Part shown: positions 46,925 through 55,733 of the stretch, piece by piece
Layout: each line of letters starts with the position of its first letter
Numbering within the stretch: the stretch's first letter is position 1
Assembly (NCBI RefSeq): GCF_018101125.2
Contig: NZ_JAELVF020000004.1
Span: 1-64,000, forward strand
Direction: 5' to 3'
DNA from: Streptomyces tardus
GTDB taxonomy: Bacteria; Actinomycetota; Actinomycetes; Streptomycetales; Streptomycetaceae
DNA length: 64,000 nucleotides
Position numbers and translations under genes: made by a program
Notes under the pieces: model-generated
Seen by the model: only the letters and a program-made list of their open reading frames with translations
Databases searched by the model: none
What the model was told of the DNA's origin: nothing

Positions 46925-47128
46925 ATGGCCACCGGTACCGTGAAGTGGTTCAACGCGGAAAAGGGTTTCGGATTCATCGAGCAGGATGGTGGCGGCCCCG
47001 ACGTGTTCGCCCACTACTCGAACATCGCCGCCCAGGGTTTCCGTGAGCTGCACGAGGGCCAGAAGGTGTCCTTCGACATCGGCCAGGGCCAGAAGGGCCC
47101 GACCGCCGAGAACATCGTCGTTTCCTGA
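46925..47128 (+). CDS. Cold-shock protein, CspA family
   Basis: A 67-residue single cold-shock domain binding single-stranded nucleic acids as an RNA chaperone. Both RNA-binding motifs are present: KGFGFIEQ (RNP1) and VFAHYS (RNP2, HY in place of the usual HF). It starts MATGTVKWFNAEKGFG like most Streptomyces Csp proteins. AGAGGAG lies 8 bases before the ATG. More than 260 bases of non-coding sequence precede it, consistent with the long leaders common for csp genes. A DEAD-box helicase follows on the same strand. Confidence 0.96.
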   Translation: MATGTVKWFNAEKGFGFIEQDGGGPDVFAHYSNIAAQGFRELHEGQKVSFDIGQGQKGPTAENIVVS

Positions 47129-47152
47129 CGCTGACTCAACTTGCAGCTGGGG

Positions 47153-47175
47153 CCCGGCATCCCTGGGATGCCGGG
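47153..47175 (+). terminator. Hairpin after the cold-shock gene
   Basis: CCCGGCATCCC and GGGATGCCGGG form an 11-bp perfect inverted repeat 24 bases after the csp stop. A T-rich run (TTGCGTTTT) follows about 15 bases later. It could end or attenuate transcription before the helicase gene. Confidence 0.6.
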
Positions 47176-47363
47176 TTCCGGCTGCTTGCGTTTTCCCGCA
47201 GACTTCTGAAAGGCCCGCGGCGCGGCGAATTGACGCGGAGGAATCCGTGGAATCGCCGGACGGTCGCTGGCGTGTTGCATCTTCGGCCCATGCTTGTGAT
47301 TTTCAGCGCCTCTTCGCGCTGTGGAAATTCCTCGGTGTGTGCCGCTTCGAGGAAGGTTCCTTC

Positions 47364-48920
47364 ATGAACCGCAGACGTACCAACGACGGACGAGCCCACA
47401 CCCGTGGCCGCGGTGACGGCAGCGAGGCAGGCCGGAACGGCGGAAGCCGTGGCGGCCCGCCGGCACAGCGCCGCTCCGGCGGCGGGGCACGATCCGGCGC
47501 CGGAGCCCGCTCCGGCGGTGGTGCTCGCTCCGGCGGCGCCGGCCGTCGACCGGCCCCGGTCAGCGGCGAGTTCGCGCTCCCCAGAACGACCGTCCCCGGG
47601 CTCCCCGCAGTCGAGGGCTTCGACGAACTCGACCTGCCCGAGCCGCTGTTCGCCGAGCTCGCCAAGCAGGGCGTGACCGTACCGTTCCCGATCCAGGGCG
47701 CCACGCTGCCCAACTCGCTGGCGGGCCGGGACGTTCTGGGCCGCGGGCGCACCGGCTCCGGCAAGACCCTGGCGTTCGGCCTCGCACTGCTGGCCCGTAC
47801 CGCCGGAAAGCGGGCGGAGCCCCGTCGACCGCTGGCACTGGTCCTCGTGCCCACGCGCGAGCTGGCCCAGCAGGTGACGGACGCGCTCACCCCGTACGCC
47901 CGTACCGTCCGGCTCCGGCTGGCGACGGTCGTCGGCGGAATGTCGATCGGCAGGCAGGCCGGTGTGCTGCGCGGTGGCGCGGAGGTGGTCGTCGCCACCC
48001 CCGGGCGACTCAAGGACCTCATCGAGCGCGGCGACTGCCGTCTCGACGCAGTGGACATCACGGTGCTGGACGAGGCCGACCAGATGGCGGACATGGGCTT
48101 CATGCCGCAGGTCACCGCGCTGCTCGACCAGGTGCGCCCGGAGGGTCAGCGGATGCTGTTCTCCGCCACCCTGGACCGCAACGTCGACCGGCTGGTGCGC
48201 CGTTATCTAGCCGACCCGGTCGTGCACTCCGTCGACCCCTCGGCCGGTGCGGTGACGACGATGGAGCACCACATCCTCCACGTCCGCGTTGCCGACAAGC
48301 ACGCAGCCACCGTCGAGATCGCGGCCCGTGACGGCCGCGTGATCATGTTCCTGGACACCAAGCACGCCGTCGACCGGCTGGCGCGGGACCTGCTCAAGAG
48401 CGGGGTCCGGGCCGCCGCGCTGCACGGCGGCAAGTCACAGCCGCAGCGCAACCGGACCCTCGAGCAGTTCAAGACGGGCCATGTCAGCGTGCTGGTGGCG
48501 ACCAACGTCGCTGCGCGCGGCATCCACGTCGACAACCTCGACCTCGTCGTCAACGTCGATCCGCCGACCGACCACAAGGACTACCTCCACCGAGGCGGCC
48601 GGACCGCGCGGGCGGGGGAGTCCGGCCGGGTCGTCACCCTCGTCGTGCCGAACCAGCGCCGAGCCATGGACCGCCTCATGTCGGACGCCGGCATCCGGCC
48701 GCGCACCACGCAGGTCCAGTCGGGCGACGAGGCGCTCAGCCAGATCACGGGGGCGCAGGCGCCCTCCGGCGTCCCGGTCGTGGTGACCGCGCCGGTCGTC
48801 GAACGGCCCAAGCGCAGCGCCGCTCCCCGCAACCGTCGCCGCGGTGCGGCACCGGCTGCGGCCCGCCGCTCCGGCACGAGGGCCCCCGCTCGGCGCGGGG
48901 GTTCGTCGGGACGTTCGTGA
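47364..48920 (+). CDS. DEAD-box RNA helicase
   Basis: A 518-residue ATP-dependent RNA helicase. A Gly/Arg/Ser-rich N-terminal tail of about 70 residues is followed by the full motif set: Q motif region (PFPIQGATLPNSL), GRTGSGKT, PTRELAQQ, TPGRLKDL, DEAD, SAT in LFSATL, and a motif VI variant HRGGRTARAG. A basic Ala/Arg-rich tail ends the protein. Start ATG 47364 is chosen for GAGGAAGG about 8 bases upstream. It probably unwinds structured RNA and, next to a cold-shock gene, may act in RNA metabolism at low temperature. RhlE/CsdA-like by layout. Confidence 0.95.
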   Translation: MNRRRTNDGRAHTRGRGDGSEAGRNGGSRGGPPAQRRSGGGARSGAGARSGGGARSGGAGRRPAPVSGEFALPRTTVPGLPAVEGFDELDLPEPLFAELAKQGVTVPFPIQGATLPNSLAGRDVLGRGRTGSGKTLAFGLALLARTAGKRAEPRRPLALVLVPTRELAQQVTDALTPYARTVRLRLATVVGGMSIGRQAGVLRGGAEVVVATPGRLKDLIERGDCRLDAVDITVLDEADQMADMGFMPQVTALLDQVRPEGQRMLFSATLDRNVDRLVRRYLADPVVHSVDPSAGAVTTMEHHILHVRVADKHAATVEIAARDGRVIMFLDTKHAVDRLARDLLKSGVRAAALHGGKSQPQRNRTLEQFKTGHVSVLVATNVAARGIHVDNLDLVVNVDPPTDHKDYLHRGGRTARAGESGRVVTLVVPNQRRAMDRLMSDAGIRPRTTQVQSGDEALSQITGAQAPSGVPVVVTAPVVERPKRSAAPRNRRRGAAPAAARRSGTRAPARRGGSSGRS

Positions 48921-49114
48921 ACAGGGGCCGCCCCGCCCGCGCGGCAACCGGCGCACAGCACGTACCGCTGCGCCGACGAACGCCGTGCGCAGGGCGGCGC
49001 CTCTCGGAACCCGTTGATCCTCGGGCCGGCCGGGCCCACGGGCCCGGCCGCGACTGCACCACATCGAACCTGTTGACCCGCCCATCCGTTCGTTCCTGCT
49101 CCCTGTGAGGCCAC

Positions 49115-49465
49115 ATGCGTTGCGTCATCGCCCGTTTCCCCTTCGAGCTCACCAAGATCGGCGTGCTGGAGGCGATGAAGGGCATCAAGCCCGAGCCCGG
49201 CACCGGTGAGTTCGTCACCATCGGCCGCCGGAACTACCCCGTCATGCAGGTCGGTCAGGTCATCACCAGGCAGGACCGACGCGACTTCAGCGCCGGCGAA
49301 GTCACCCGGGCCATGGCCAAGCTCGGCTTCACCTGCCGCACCCTCCCCGAGGCCGCGCCCGTGCAGGTCCAGGAGGACGCGGTGCAGCGCGCCTCCGCCA
49401 TGCTCGGCGAGCCCGCGGCCCCCGCGGCTCCCGCCCCCTTCACGCCCACACCCCCCACCGCCTGA
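49115..49465 (+). CDS. Conserved hypothetical protein next to DEAD-box helicase
   Basis: A 116-residue protein with a compact N-terminal part (MRCVIARFPFELTKIGVLEAM, then RRNYPVMQVGQVITRQDRRDFSAGEVTRAMAKLGF) and a Pro/Ala-rich tail of about 20 residues. No membrane segment or signal peptide. I recall similar small proteins beside DEAD-box helicases in other Streptomyces but know no function. The sequence before the ATG, CTGTGAGGCCAC, gives a weak ribosome binding site. The 194 bases separating it from the helicase stop hold no recognised signal. Confidence 0.8.
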   Translation: MRCVIARFPFELTKIGVLEAMKGIKPEPGTGEFVTIGRRNYPVMQVGQVITRQDRRDFSAGEVTRAMAKLGFTCRTLPEAAPVQVQEDAVQRASAMLGEPAAPAAPAPFTPTPPTA

Positions 49466-49772
49466 CCCGGATCGGAACGCGACCGGCGGACGCGGCGCAA
49501 GCGCGACCGGCGGGCGCGGCGGGAGCCGCCGCGCTGCGCTCATCCGCGCCTTTCGACCGCGCCCGCTCCGCCGGTCGCCGGGACAGCGCCGGCTCCCCCC
49601 GAGCCGACAGCCGCACCGCACGCGGCCCGAACGCGATGGTGCCCGGGTCGGGTTTTCACGGTGGCGGAGGGCGCGGACGCCTGGCCGCGGTCGTACGTCC
49701 GTCGCAGCGTCACGATCCCCGGAGCCCGGAGCCCGGAGCCCGGAGCCCGTCGACGGGCCTACGCTGTCCGTC
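49466..49772. other. Gene-free stretch with short tandem repeats
   Basis: Contains a near-perfect 19-base direct repeat around GCGACCGGCGGACGCGGCG (49479-49497 and 49503-49521) and four copies of GGAGCCC at 49721-49748, ending 24 bases before the methyltransferase start. No gene seen. Confidence 0.6.
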
Positions 49773-50498
49773 ATGAGTCGTTGGGAGAAGTTGACCGGCG
49801 GGGCGTCCGGGGAGGAGTACGCCGCGCGGTTCGCGGCGCTCGCCGACAGCGGTCGGGACATGGACGGCGAGGCGCGGTTCTGCGCGGCGCTGGTGCCGCC
49901 CGGTTCGCGGGTGCTGGACGCCGGGTGCGGTACGGGCCGCGTCATGATCCGGCTGGCCGAGCTGGGGTACGACTGCGTCGGAGTCGATCTCGACGCCTCC
50001 ATGCTGGCGGTGGCGCGCAGACGGGCGCCCGAACTTCCCTGGGTCCGAGCCGACTTGGCCACCCTGGACCCCGCCGCGCTGAACCCCGCAGCGCTCGACT
50101 CGGCCGCGACCGGCCCGGACGACCCCGCCGGGGCCCCTTCCGCTGCCTCCGCTGCGCCCTCCGACCCTTCCGCACCCGCGGCGACGTACGCCCGTGACGG
50201 TGCGGGCTTCGACCTGGTGGTCGCAGCCGGCAACATCTTCCCGCTCCTCGCCCCCGGCACCGAGTCCGCGTCGGTGGCCCGCCTCGCCGCGACGCTGCGT
50301 CCCGGCTGCCTCCTGGTGGCCGGATTCGGGCTGGACGCGGCACATCTGCCGGTGCCGCCCTCGATCACCCTGCCCGAGTACGACGGCCACTGCGCCGCCG
50401 CCGGGCTCACCCTGTCCGACCGGTTCGCGACCTGGGAGGGGCAGCCGTACGAGGGCGGCGGCTATGCCGTGAGCGTGCACCGCCGGCCCGAGGGCTGA
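49773..50498 (+). CDS. Class I SAM-dependent methyltransferase
   Basis: A 241-residue methyltransferase. The SAM-binding motif I is VLDAGCGTGRVMIRLAELG and motif II ends in VGVDLDASMLAVARRR, with DLVVAAGNIFPLL as the post-motif strand. Between them lies an unusual low-complexity insertion of about 40 residues rich in Ala, Pro, Asp and Ser (about 98-140), probably a surface loop. Substrate unknown. ATG at 49773 gives the family-like start. The gene stands alone between a small hypothetical gene and a convergent GPP34-family gene. Confidence 0.9.
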   Translation: MSRWEKLTGGASGEEYAARFAALADSGRDMDGEARFCAALVPPGSRVLDAGCGTGRVMIRLAELGYDCVGVDLDASMLAVARRRAPELPWVRADLATLDPAALNPAALDSAATGPDDPAGAPSAASAAPSDPSAPAATYARDGAGFDLVVAAGNIFPLLAPGTESASVARLAATLRPGCLLVAGFGLDAAHLPVPPSITLPEYDGHCAAAGLTLSDRFATWEGQPYEGGGYAVSVHRRPEG

Positions 50499-50704
50499 AC
50501 TGCCTCGACTCCTCTCCCTCGCGGGCCGGTTCGCCCCGACGTCGGAGCAGGGTTCACGAGGGCGCGGACCGTCTCGGACGCGGGGAGCACCGGACCGGTG
50601 GCGGCGCGGTACGTACCGGGGGTGCCGGACGTACGACGGCGGCAGACGTACGGGGGCGGGCCCACGGCGGCGCCGGACGCGGGCCCGCGGGATGCGGCGG
50701 GGCG

Positions 50705-51436
50705 TCAGACTCCGCGCCACAGGTTGGCGAAGGCCGAGCTCTCGATGGCCCTCCGCTGCCGTACGGATTCCAGCTCCATCACCGCGTCGTGCACGGCGGC
50801 CACCACTGCGGTGACGGCCTCGCTCTCGAACCCCGGCTCGGTGGCGACCGGTTCCGCTCCGGAAGCCTCCACGGCGGTCCGTTCCCCGTCGGACAGCTCC
50901 CGCTCCGCAGGCCCGACGTCCGCCGGTTCCTCGCCCGTGGGCCCGTCGACAGTCGGCTCCTCGTCGGACTGCTCGCCGATGCCCAACGCCGAGGCGAGGG
51001 CGACCAGTACGGGTTCCTCCTCCTGCCAGCGGTCGGCGGCACGGCGGTGCGCGGGCGTGCTGTCGACGGTCTCCATCCGGTCCGGGCCGAAGGGCAGCCG
51101 GCCGTCGCGCCGGTGCGTCAGCTCGCCGTCCTCCTCCAGCGCGGACTGGTAAGCGGCCGAGAGCTCGCTGCCCCGGCGCCAGAGCCAGTCCTCGATCCGT
51201 TCGTGCGGTGTCTGCCGGGCGATCTCCGCCGCCGCGTCCCGGAGCAGCCGATCGTCCGGCTCCGGCCGCGACGCGGGCACGACGCGGTCGTCCCGCACCT
51301 CGACCGTGCCCGCGTCGAGGAGGTCGATCAGCTCCGCGCCCGCCAGGGCGAGCGAGAGATCGCCCTGCCCGACGGCGTGCGCCGGGTCCATCGCGATGAT
51401 GAACAGGTCCTTCGCCGTGGTGGTGGCGGTGGTCAT
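50705..51436 (-). CDS. GPP34 (GOLPH3-like) family protein
   Basis: A 243-residue protein whose N-terminal two thirds resembles the bacterial GPP34/GOLPH3 family: KDLFIIAMDP, LSLALAGAELIDLLDAGTVEVRDDRVVP, LLRDAAAEI, RIEDWLWRRG. The family is common in Streptomyces; eukaryotic members bind phosphoinositides, bacterial roles are unclear. A highly acidic Glu/Pro stretch (about 165-200) separates a C-terminal helix. ATG at 51436 follows a GGAGGGG site. It is divergent from the RHH/PIN pair. Confidence 0.8.
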   Translation of the reverse strand: MTTATTTAKDLFIIAMDPAHAVGQGDLSLALAGAELIDLLDAGTVEVRDDRVVPASRPEPDDRLLRDAAAEIARQTPHERIEDWLWRRGSELSAAYQSALEEDGELTHRRDGRLPFGPDRMETVDSTPAHRRAADRWQEEEPVLVALASALGIGEQSDEEPTVDGPTGEEPADVGPAERELSDGERTAVEASGAEPVATEPGFESEAVTAVVAAVHDAVMELESVRQRRAIESSAFANLWRGV

Positions 51437-51543
51437 AACGGCTCCCCTCCGAGGCGTCCGGATCGCGACTCCCGGGTGCCGTCCGGCCCCGGCCCGCGTG
51501 TCCCTCCAGCCTGCCAGGTCGCAGCGCGCGACGTACACCGGCC

Positions 51544-51570
51544 TGGTACATGGGTTAGCTTTGGTACATG
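51544..51570. promoter_or_regulatory. Direct repeats TGGTACATG at the toxin-antitoxin promoter
   Basis: TGGTACATG occurs at 51544-51552 and 51562-51570, 18 bases apart; a related GTACACC lies just upstream. TTAGCT between the copies could act as a -10 element about 11 bases before the antitoxin ATG. RHH antitoxins bind such repeats to control their own operon. Confidence 0.5.
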
Positions 51571-51828
51571 TCCATGAAGCGAACCAACGTCTACGCCGAT
51601 CCCGCGGACCTCGCCATCATCAAGGAGGCCGCCAAGCGGCGCGGTGTCAGCGAGGCCGAGATCATCCGCCAGGGCATCCACCTCGCGGCCATGGCCAACC
51701 GCGTGTGGGACGAGCCACTCTTCTCCCGCACCTTCGAGGGCGCGGGCCGTACGCCGGGCAAGCGCCGGGTGCGCGAGACCGTCGCCGACGCCGTACGTCG
51801 TGAGAGCGGGACCGGAAACGCCGCGTGA
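51568..51828 (+). CDS. Ribbon-helix-helix antitoxin (VapB/CopG-like)
   Basis: An 86-residue small basic protein. The N-terminal RHH fold is visible as KRTNVYADPADLAIIKEAAKRRGVSEAEIIRQGI; the C-terminal tail would wrap the toxin. It overlaps the PIN-domain gene by four bases, the standard antitoxin-toxin order. No Shine-Dalgarno sequence is visible before ATG 51568, which itself lies in the second operator-like repeat, so translation may be leaderless; ATG 51574 is an alternative start. Confidence 0.88.
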   Translation: MSMKRTNVYADPADLAIIKEAAKRRGVSEAEIIRQGIHLAAMANRVWDEPLFSRTFEGAGRTPGKRRVRETVADAVRRESGTGNAA

Positions 51829-52268
51829 TCATCGTCATCGCGGACACGTCCGGGCTGCTGGCCGCGCTCGACTCCCGGCATCCCGAGCACCGGGCGTCCG
51901 GCGAGGCGCTCATGGCGGCCGGACTGCTGGTCATGTCACCGCTGCTGCTCGCGGAGATCGACCACGTGGCCACCCGTGAACTCGGCAGGGAGGCGGCGCT
52001 GAGCGCCGTCGACGACATCCGGCAGTGGGCACGGCGGGGCCGGATCGTCCTGCCGGAGATCACCGAGGACCACCTGGGCATCGCTCAGTCCGTACGCGCG
52101 CGCTACCGCGATCTCGACCTCGATCTCGCCGACGCCGTGAACGTCGCGCTCGCCGCCGACTACGACACCGACGCCGTCCTCACCCTCGACCGCCGCGACT
52201 TCCGCGCCGTACGGCCGCTGGGCCGCCACAAGGCGTTCCGCCTCCTCCCCGACGACCTCCCGCTCTGA
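51825..52268 (+). CDS. PIN-domain ribonuclease toxin (VapC-like)
   Basis: A 147-residue PIN-domain protein, probably a site-specific RNase inhibited by the upstream antitoxin. The acidic active-site residues are in place: Asp in IADTSGLLAAL, Glu in LLAEIDHV, and the Asp pair in DLDLADAVNVALA followed by TLDRRDF. GTG at 51825 overlaps the antitoxin stop (GTGA), implying coupled translation. Confidence 0.9.
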   Translation: MIIVIADTSGLLAALDSRHPEHRASGEALMAAGLLVMSPLLLAEIDHVATRELGREAALSAVDDIRQWARRGRIVLPEITEDHLGIAQSVRARYRDLDLDLADAVNVALAADYDTDAVLTLDRRDFRAVRPLGRHKAFRLLPDDLPL

Positions 52269-52705
52269 CCCCCGGGCCACGGACCCGTACCCCTCGAGGA
52301 GATCGCGGCCTCGAGGCAGTGGACGGCGTGCTCGTCATCAGTGCGGGCAGCGACCTGTGCCCGGCCCGTACGGTCCTCTCGCCGGGTCAACCCGCAGTTG
52401 ACACTTGTGCCCGGCGTTCCCGCCCGACCGGCGCTCCGGTGAGCTGAAGAAGCCGCTTCCCCCAGCCTTCACGATCAGCGGGACCAAGCTGCGCCGGGTC
52501 CCGGCTTCCCGGTGTGGTGGAGGATCCTCGGACCGGCCGGAAGTACGTACGGCCCGAGTCCTGGCGCTGACCGCTGCCCCGGGAAGCCGGCGCTGACTGC
52601 TGCACGCAGGATCGACCGCCGTCCCGGACGAAGCACACCGGCCGACGGAGCGGCGGGGGAGGGGTGGTCCAATCGTCGGCAGAGACCGTCCGCGAGGAGT
52701 TGCCC
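52269..52705. other. Gene-free stretch before the peptidase gene
   Basis: About 440 bases without a convincing gene. A short open stretch near 52440-52590 has some protein-like content but no start or family match. GGCGCTGAC occurs twice (about 52563 and 52591). Transcription signals were not recognised. Confidence 0.5.
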
Positions 52706-53974
52706 GTGCTGCCGAAGTACGCCACGACCGACCACGTCTTCACCGTTCCGCTGGTGCACGGGGACGCCGGAGACTCCCGCACCATCGAGGTCTTCGCCCG
52801 GGAGGTGGTCGACCCGGCGAAAGCCGGTGAGCGGCTCCCGTGGCTGCTGTACCTCCAGGGCGGGCCGGGAGGGAAGTCCCCGCGGCCGGTGGCGGGCAGG
52901 CCCGGTTGGCTGCCGCACGCGCTGAAGACCCACCGGGTGCTGCTCCTGGACCAGCGGGGCACCGGACGCTCGACCCCGATGACAGCGCGTGCGGCCTCGC
53001 GTTTCGCCGGTCCCGCCCAACTGGCCGAGTACCTGGGCCACTTCAGGGCCGACTCCATCGTCGCGGACGCCGAGCACCTCCGCCGCGCGCTCTGCGGGGA
53101 CCAGCCCTGGGAGACCCTGGGGCAGAGCTACGGCGGGTTCCTCACGCTGGCCTATCTCTCCCGCGCGCCCGAGGGGTTGAAGGCGTGCCACGTGACCGGC
53201 GGACTGCCCGGTCTGGAGGCCGGCGCCGACGAGGTGTACGCGCGTACCTTCCCCAGAGTGCGCGACCGGGTGCGGGACTTCTGCGCGCGCTACCCGGCCG
53301 ACGCCACCGTGCTGCGCCTGCTCGCGGACCGGCTCCGGGAGGAGGACGTACGCCTGCCGGACGGCGACCGGCTCACCGTCCGACGGCTGCGCACTCTCGG
53401 CCTGATGCTCGGCATGGGCGACGGATTCGAGCGTCTCCACTGGCTGTTGGACGAGGCGTGCGACGTCGACGGGCTGCCCACCGACACCTTCCTCCAACAG
53501 GTCGCGAACCTCACCGGGTTCGTCGACAACCCGCTCTTCGTCGTGATGCAGGAGTCCATCTACGCGACGGGCGGCGCTGCGACGGACTGGGCCGCTTCCC
53601 GGGCCCTCTCCCGCCACCCGGAGTTCGACGAGGACGCCGATCCGCTGATGCTCACCGGCGAGATGATGTTTCCCTGGATGTTCTCCGACATCCGCGCGCT
53701 GCGACCGTTCGCCGAGGCCGCCCAGCTGATCGCCGAACGCACGGACTGGCCGCCGCTGTACGACCTCGACCGGCTCGCCTCGAACGAGGTACCGCTGGCC
53801 GCGATCGTCTACCACGACGACATGTACGTGGACGCCGGACTCTCCCTGGAGACCGCGGGCCGGGTCGGTGCCGCCCGCGCCTGGGTGACCAACGAGTGGG
53901 AGCACGACGGGGTGAACGCCTCCGGCGACCGAGTCCTCGCCCGCCTCATGGACATGAACGCCGGCCGCGCCTGA
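52706..53974 (+). CDS. Proline iminopeptidase (alpha/beta hydrolase, S33)
   Basis: A 422-residue peptidase releasing N-terminal proline. It has the oxyanion motif LQGGPGGKSP, the DQRGTGRSTP motif, the nucleophile LGQSYGGFL and a cap domain typical of Streptomyces prolyl aminopeptidases. The catalytic Asp is probably in YHDDMYVDA and the His in WEHDGVN. GTG at 52706 is preferred over GTG 52664 because GAGGAG lies about 8 bases upstream and the family start (HVFTVPL) follows soon after. Cytoplasmic; no signal peptide. Confidence 0.92.
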   Translation: MLPKYATTDHVFTVPLVHGDAGDSRTIEVFAREVVDPAKAGERLPWLLYLQGGPGGKSPRPVAGRPGWLPHALKTHRVLLLDQRGTGRSTPMTARAASRFAGPAQLAEYLGHFRADSIVADAEHLRRALCGDQPWETLGQSYGGFLTLAYLSRAPEGLKACHVTGGLPGLEAGADEVYARTFPRVRDRVRDFCARYPADATVLRLLADRLREEDVRLPDGDRLTVRRLRTLGLMLGMGDGFERLHWLLDEACDVDGLPTDTFLQQVANLTGFVDNPLFVVMQESIYATGGAATDWAASRALSRHPEFDEDADPLMLTGEMMFPWMFSDIRALRPFAEAAQLIAERTDWPPLYDLDRLASNEVPLAAIVYHDDMYVDAGLSLETAGRVGAARAWVTNEWEHDGVNASGDRVLARLMDMNAGRA

Positions 53975-53985
53975 CCCACGACCCA

Positions 53986-54017
53986 GGGTGGCGACTGCGA
54001 ACGACCGGTCGCCACCC
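53986..54017 (+). terminator. Hairpin after the proline iminopeptidase gene
   Basis: GGGTGGCGAC (53986-53995) and GTCGCCACCC (54008-54017) form a 10-bp stem 12 bases past the stop. The rest of the 332-base gap to the next gene shows no gene. Confidence 0.6.
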
Positions 54018-54306
54018 ACCGCTGACCCACGACCGGTCGGGACGATTCGGTGTGCCCGGGGCGGCGTGGAGGGCAGTGCGCGATCTCGGGACGCACGCAC
54101 GTACGCGCGTTGGGTGACGGTGGGTGGTCGTCCCGGTGGTGGCAGGTAGGTGCCAGTACGGGGGTGTGGGTGTGCGGTCGTTCGTGCTGGTCGGGCCGGG
54201 GTTTGTCCAGTTGCGGCCAGGCGTCGGGGGGTTTCCTTCTCGGACGGGCGTGCGGTTTCTACGGTGCGTGTGGATTGTTGAGGGGGCGACCCCCGAGGAG
54301 GGGTGG

Positions 54307-55341
54307 ATGCCGATGCCGGCACTGACCACGAAGCTGCGACGGCGCTCGATCTTCACCAGGGTGGCCGCGGCCGAGAAGGAACTGGAGCGTCGGCTCTCCG
54401 GCAATCTGGAGGTGGTCGAGCAGCGGCTGCTCGACTGCCTCGACGAGGCCAAGGACCCCTGTGTCTCCGAGGTGGTCCGGCATCTGGTCGTCGCGGGCGG
54501 AAAGCGTCTGCGTCCCGCGTTGACGCTGCTGGGCGCCGAGTTCGGCGATCCGCAGGCAGACGGCGTGGTCGAGGCGGCGGTCATCTCCGAGCTGGTGCAC
54601 ACCGCCTCTCTGTGCCACGACGACGTGATGGACCGGGCCCTGATGCGCCACGGCGTGCCGAGCGTGAACGCGCGCTGGGGCAACCCCGTCGGTGTGATGG
54701 CGGGCAACTGGCTGGTGGCCAAGGCAGCGCAGCTCTCCGCACGGCTGGGCCCCGAGGTGGTGCCGCTCCAGGCCGAGGCGTCCAGCAGACTGGTGAGCGG
54801 GCAGCTCAAGGAGATGGTCGGTCCTCGCGACTCGGTCGACCGGCTCACCCACTACTTCGACGTGGTCTCGGACAAGTCCGCCTCGCTGATCGCTCTCTCG
54901 TTGCGCTCGGGCGCGCTCCAGGGCGGCGCCCCCGCCGGCACCGAGGACGTACTGCGCACCTACGGCGAGCACTTGGGCGTGGCGTTCCAGATATCCGACG
55001 ATCTGCTCGACGTCACCTCGCGCTCCTCGCTCTCCGGCAAGGAACAGGGCAAGGACCTGGCGATCGGCGTCGCCAGCCTGCCGGTGCTGCTGGCGCGCGC
55101 CGACGAGCGCCCGGGGACGGCCGAGTTGCGGGCTCTGCTGGACCCCTCCGCCGAGTTGGCGGGCCCGGCTCACGAGCGGGCGCTGGCCCTCCTGCGCGAA
55201 TCGCCGGCGATGGCGGAGGCCGCGGAGATGATGGACCGGCGACTGGCCCTGGCACGCGGTGCGTTGCGCGGGCTGCCGAACACCCCGGCGCTGCGGGTGC
55301 TGGACGCCCTCTGCGAGTTCGTGGCGACGCGCCGGGTGTAG
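54307..55341 (+). CDS. Polyprenyl diphosphate synthase (trans-isoprenyl, long chain)
   Basis: A 344-residue all-helical prenyltransferase. First Asp-rich motif CHDDVMD and second DDLLD bind the magnesium-diphosphate; GGKRLRPAL is the isopentenyl diphosphate site. The layout fits heptaprenyl/octaprenyl diphosphate synthases that supply the menaquinone side chain; a geranylgeranyl synthase cannot be excluded. ATG at 54307 is preceded by GAGGAGGGG. No terpene cyclase or menaquinone gene is next to it, so it is probably housekeeping. Confidence 0.93.
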   Translation: MPMPALTTKLRRRSIFTRVAAAEKELERRLSGNLEVVEQRLLDCLDEAKDPCVSEVVRHLVVAGGKRLRPALTLLGAEFGDPQADGVVEAAVISELVHTASLCHDDVMDRALMRHGVPSVNARWGNPVGVMAGNWLVAKAAQLSARLGPEVVPLQAEASSRLVSGQLKEMVGPRDSVDRLTHYFDVVSDKSASLIALSLRSGALQGGAPAGTEDVLRTYGEHLGVAFQISDDLLDVTSRSSLSGKEQGKDLAIGVASLPVLLARADERPGTAELRALLDPSAELAGPAHERALALLRESPAMAEAAEMMDRRLALARGALRGLPNTPALRVLDALCEFVATRRV

Positions 55342-55706
55342 CGGCCGGCGCGCGGCCATGCGCGCGCCGCGGCCGGCACCCGGCACCCGGCCGCCACCGC
55401 CCGCGCGACGCGGTGCGCGTGATGTCCGAGCCGCCGAGGTACGAGCCGTGTCGACGTACGAGCCGCCGACGTACGAGCCGCGCGTGACTCGGCGCGTGTG
55501 ACGCACGCGACGTGCGTGACGCACGGGGTGCGGCGGCCCGGTCCGCCGGAGCTGAACTCCGAGCCGCGGCGGGGGCGGTGGTGCGACGCGCGGCGAGGCC
55601 GTCGCGGAGGGCGGCCGAGGGCCGCGACGCGCCGAAAACGTCCACCCCACCGCCAGACGCCGTCATCCGTTAGTGGGAAGGGCCAAGGGGTGTAACGGTT
55701 CATCCG
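55342..55706. other. Gene-free stretch with GTACGAGCCG repeats
   Basis: GTACGAGCCG is repeated at 55439-55448, 55456-55465 and 55471-55480, followed by GACGCACG-type short repeats. No gene was recognised. The stretch before 55706 carries the start region of the ATPase gene. Confidence 0.6.
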
Positions 55707-55733
55707 GTGCCGAACGAGTTAGCTTCCCTGGTC

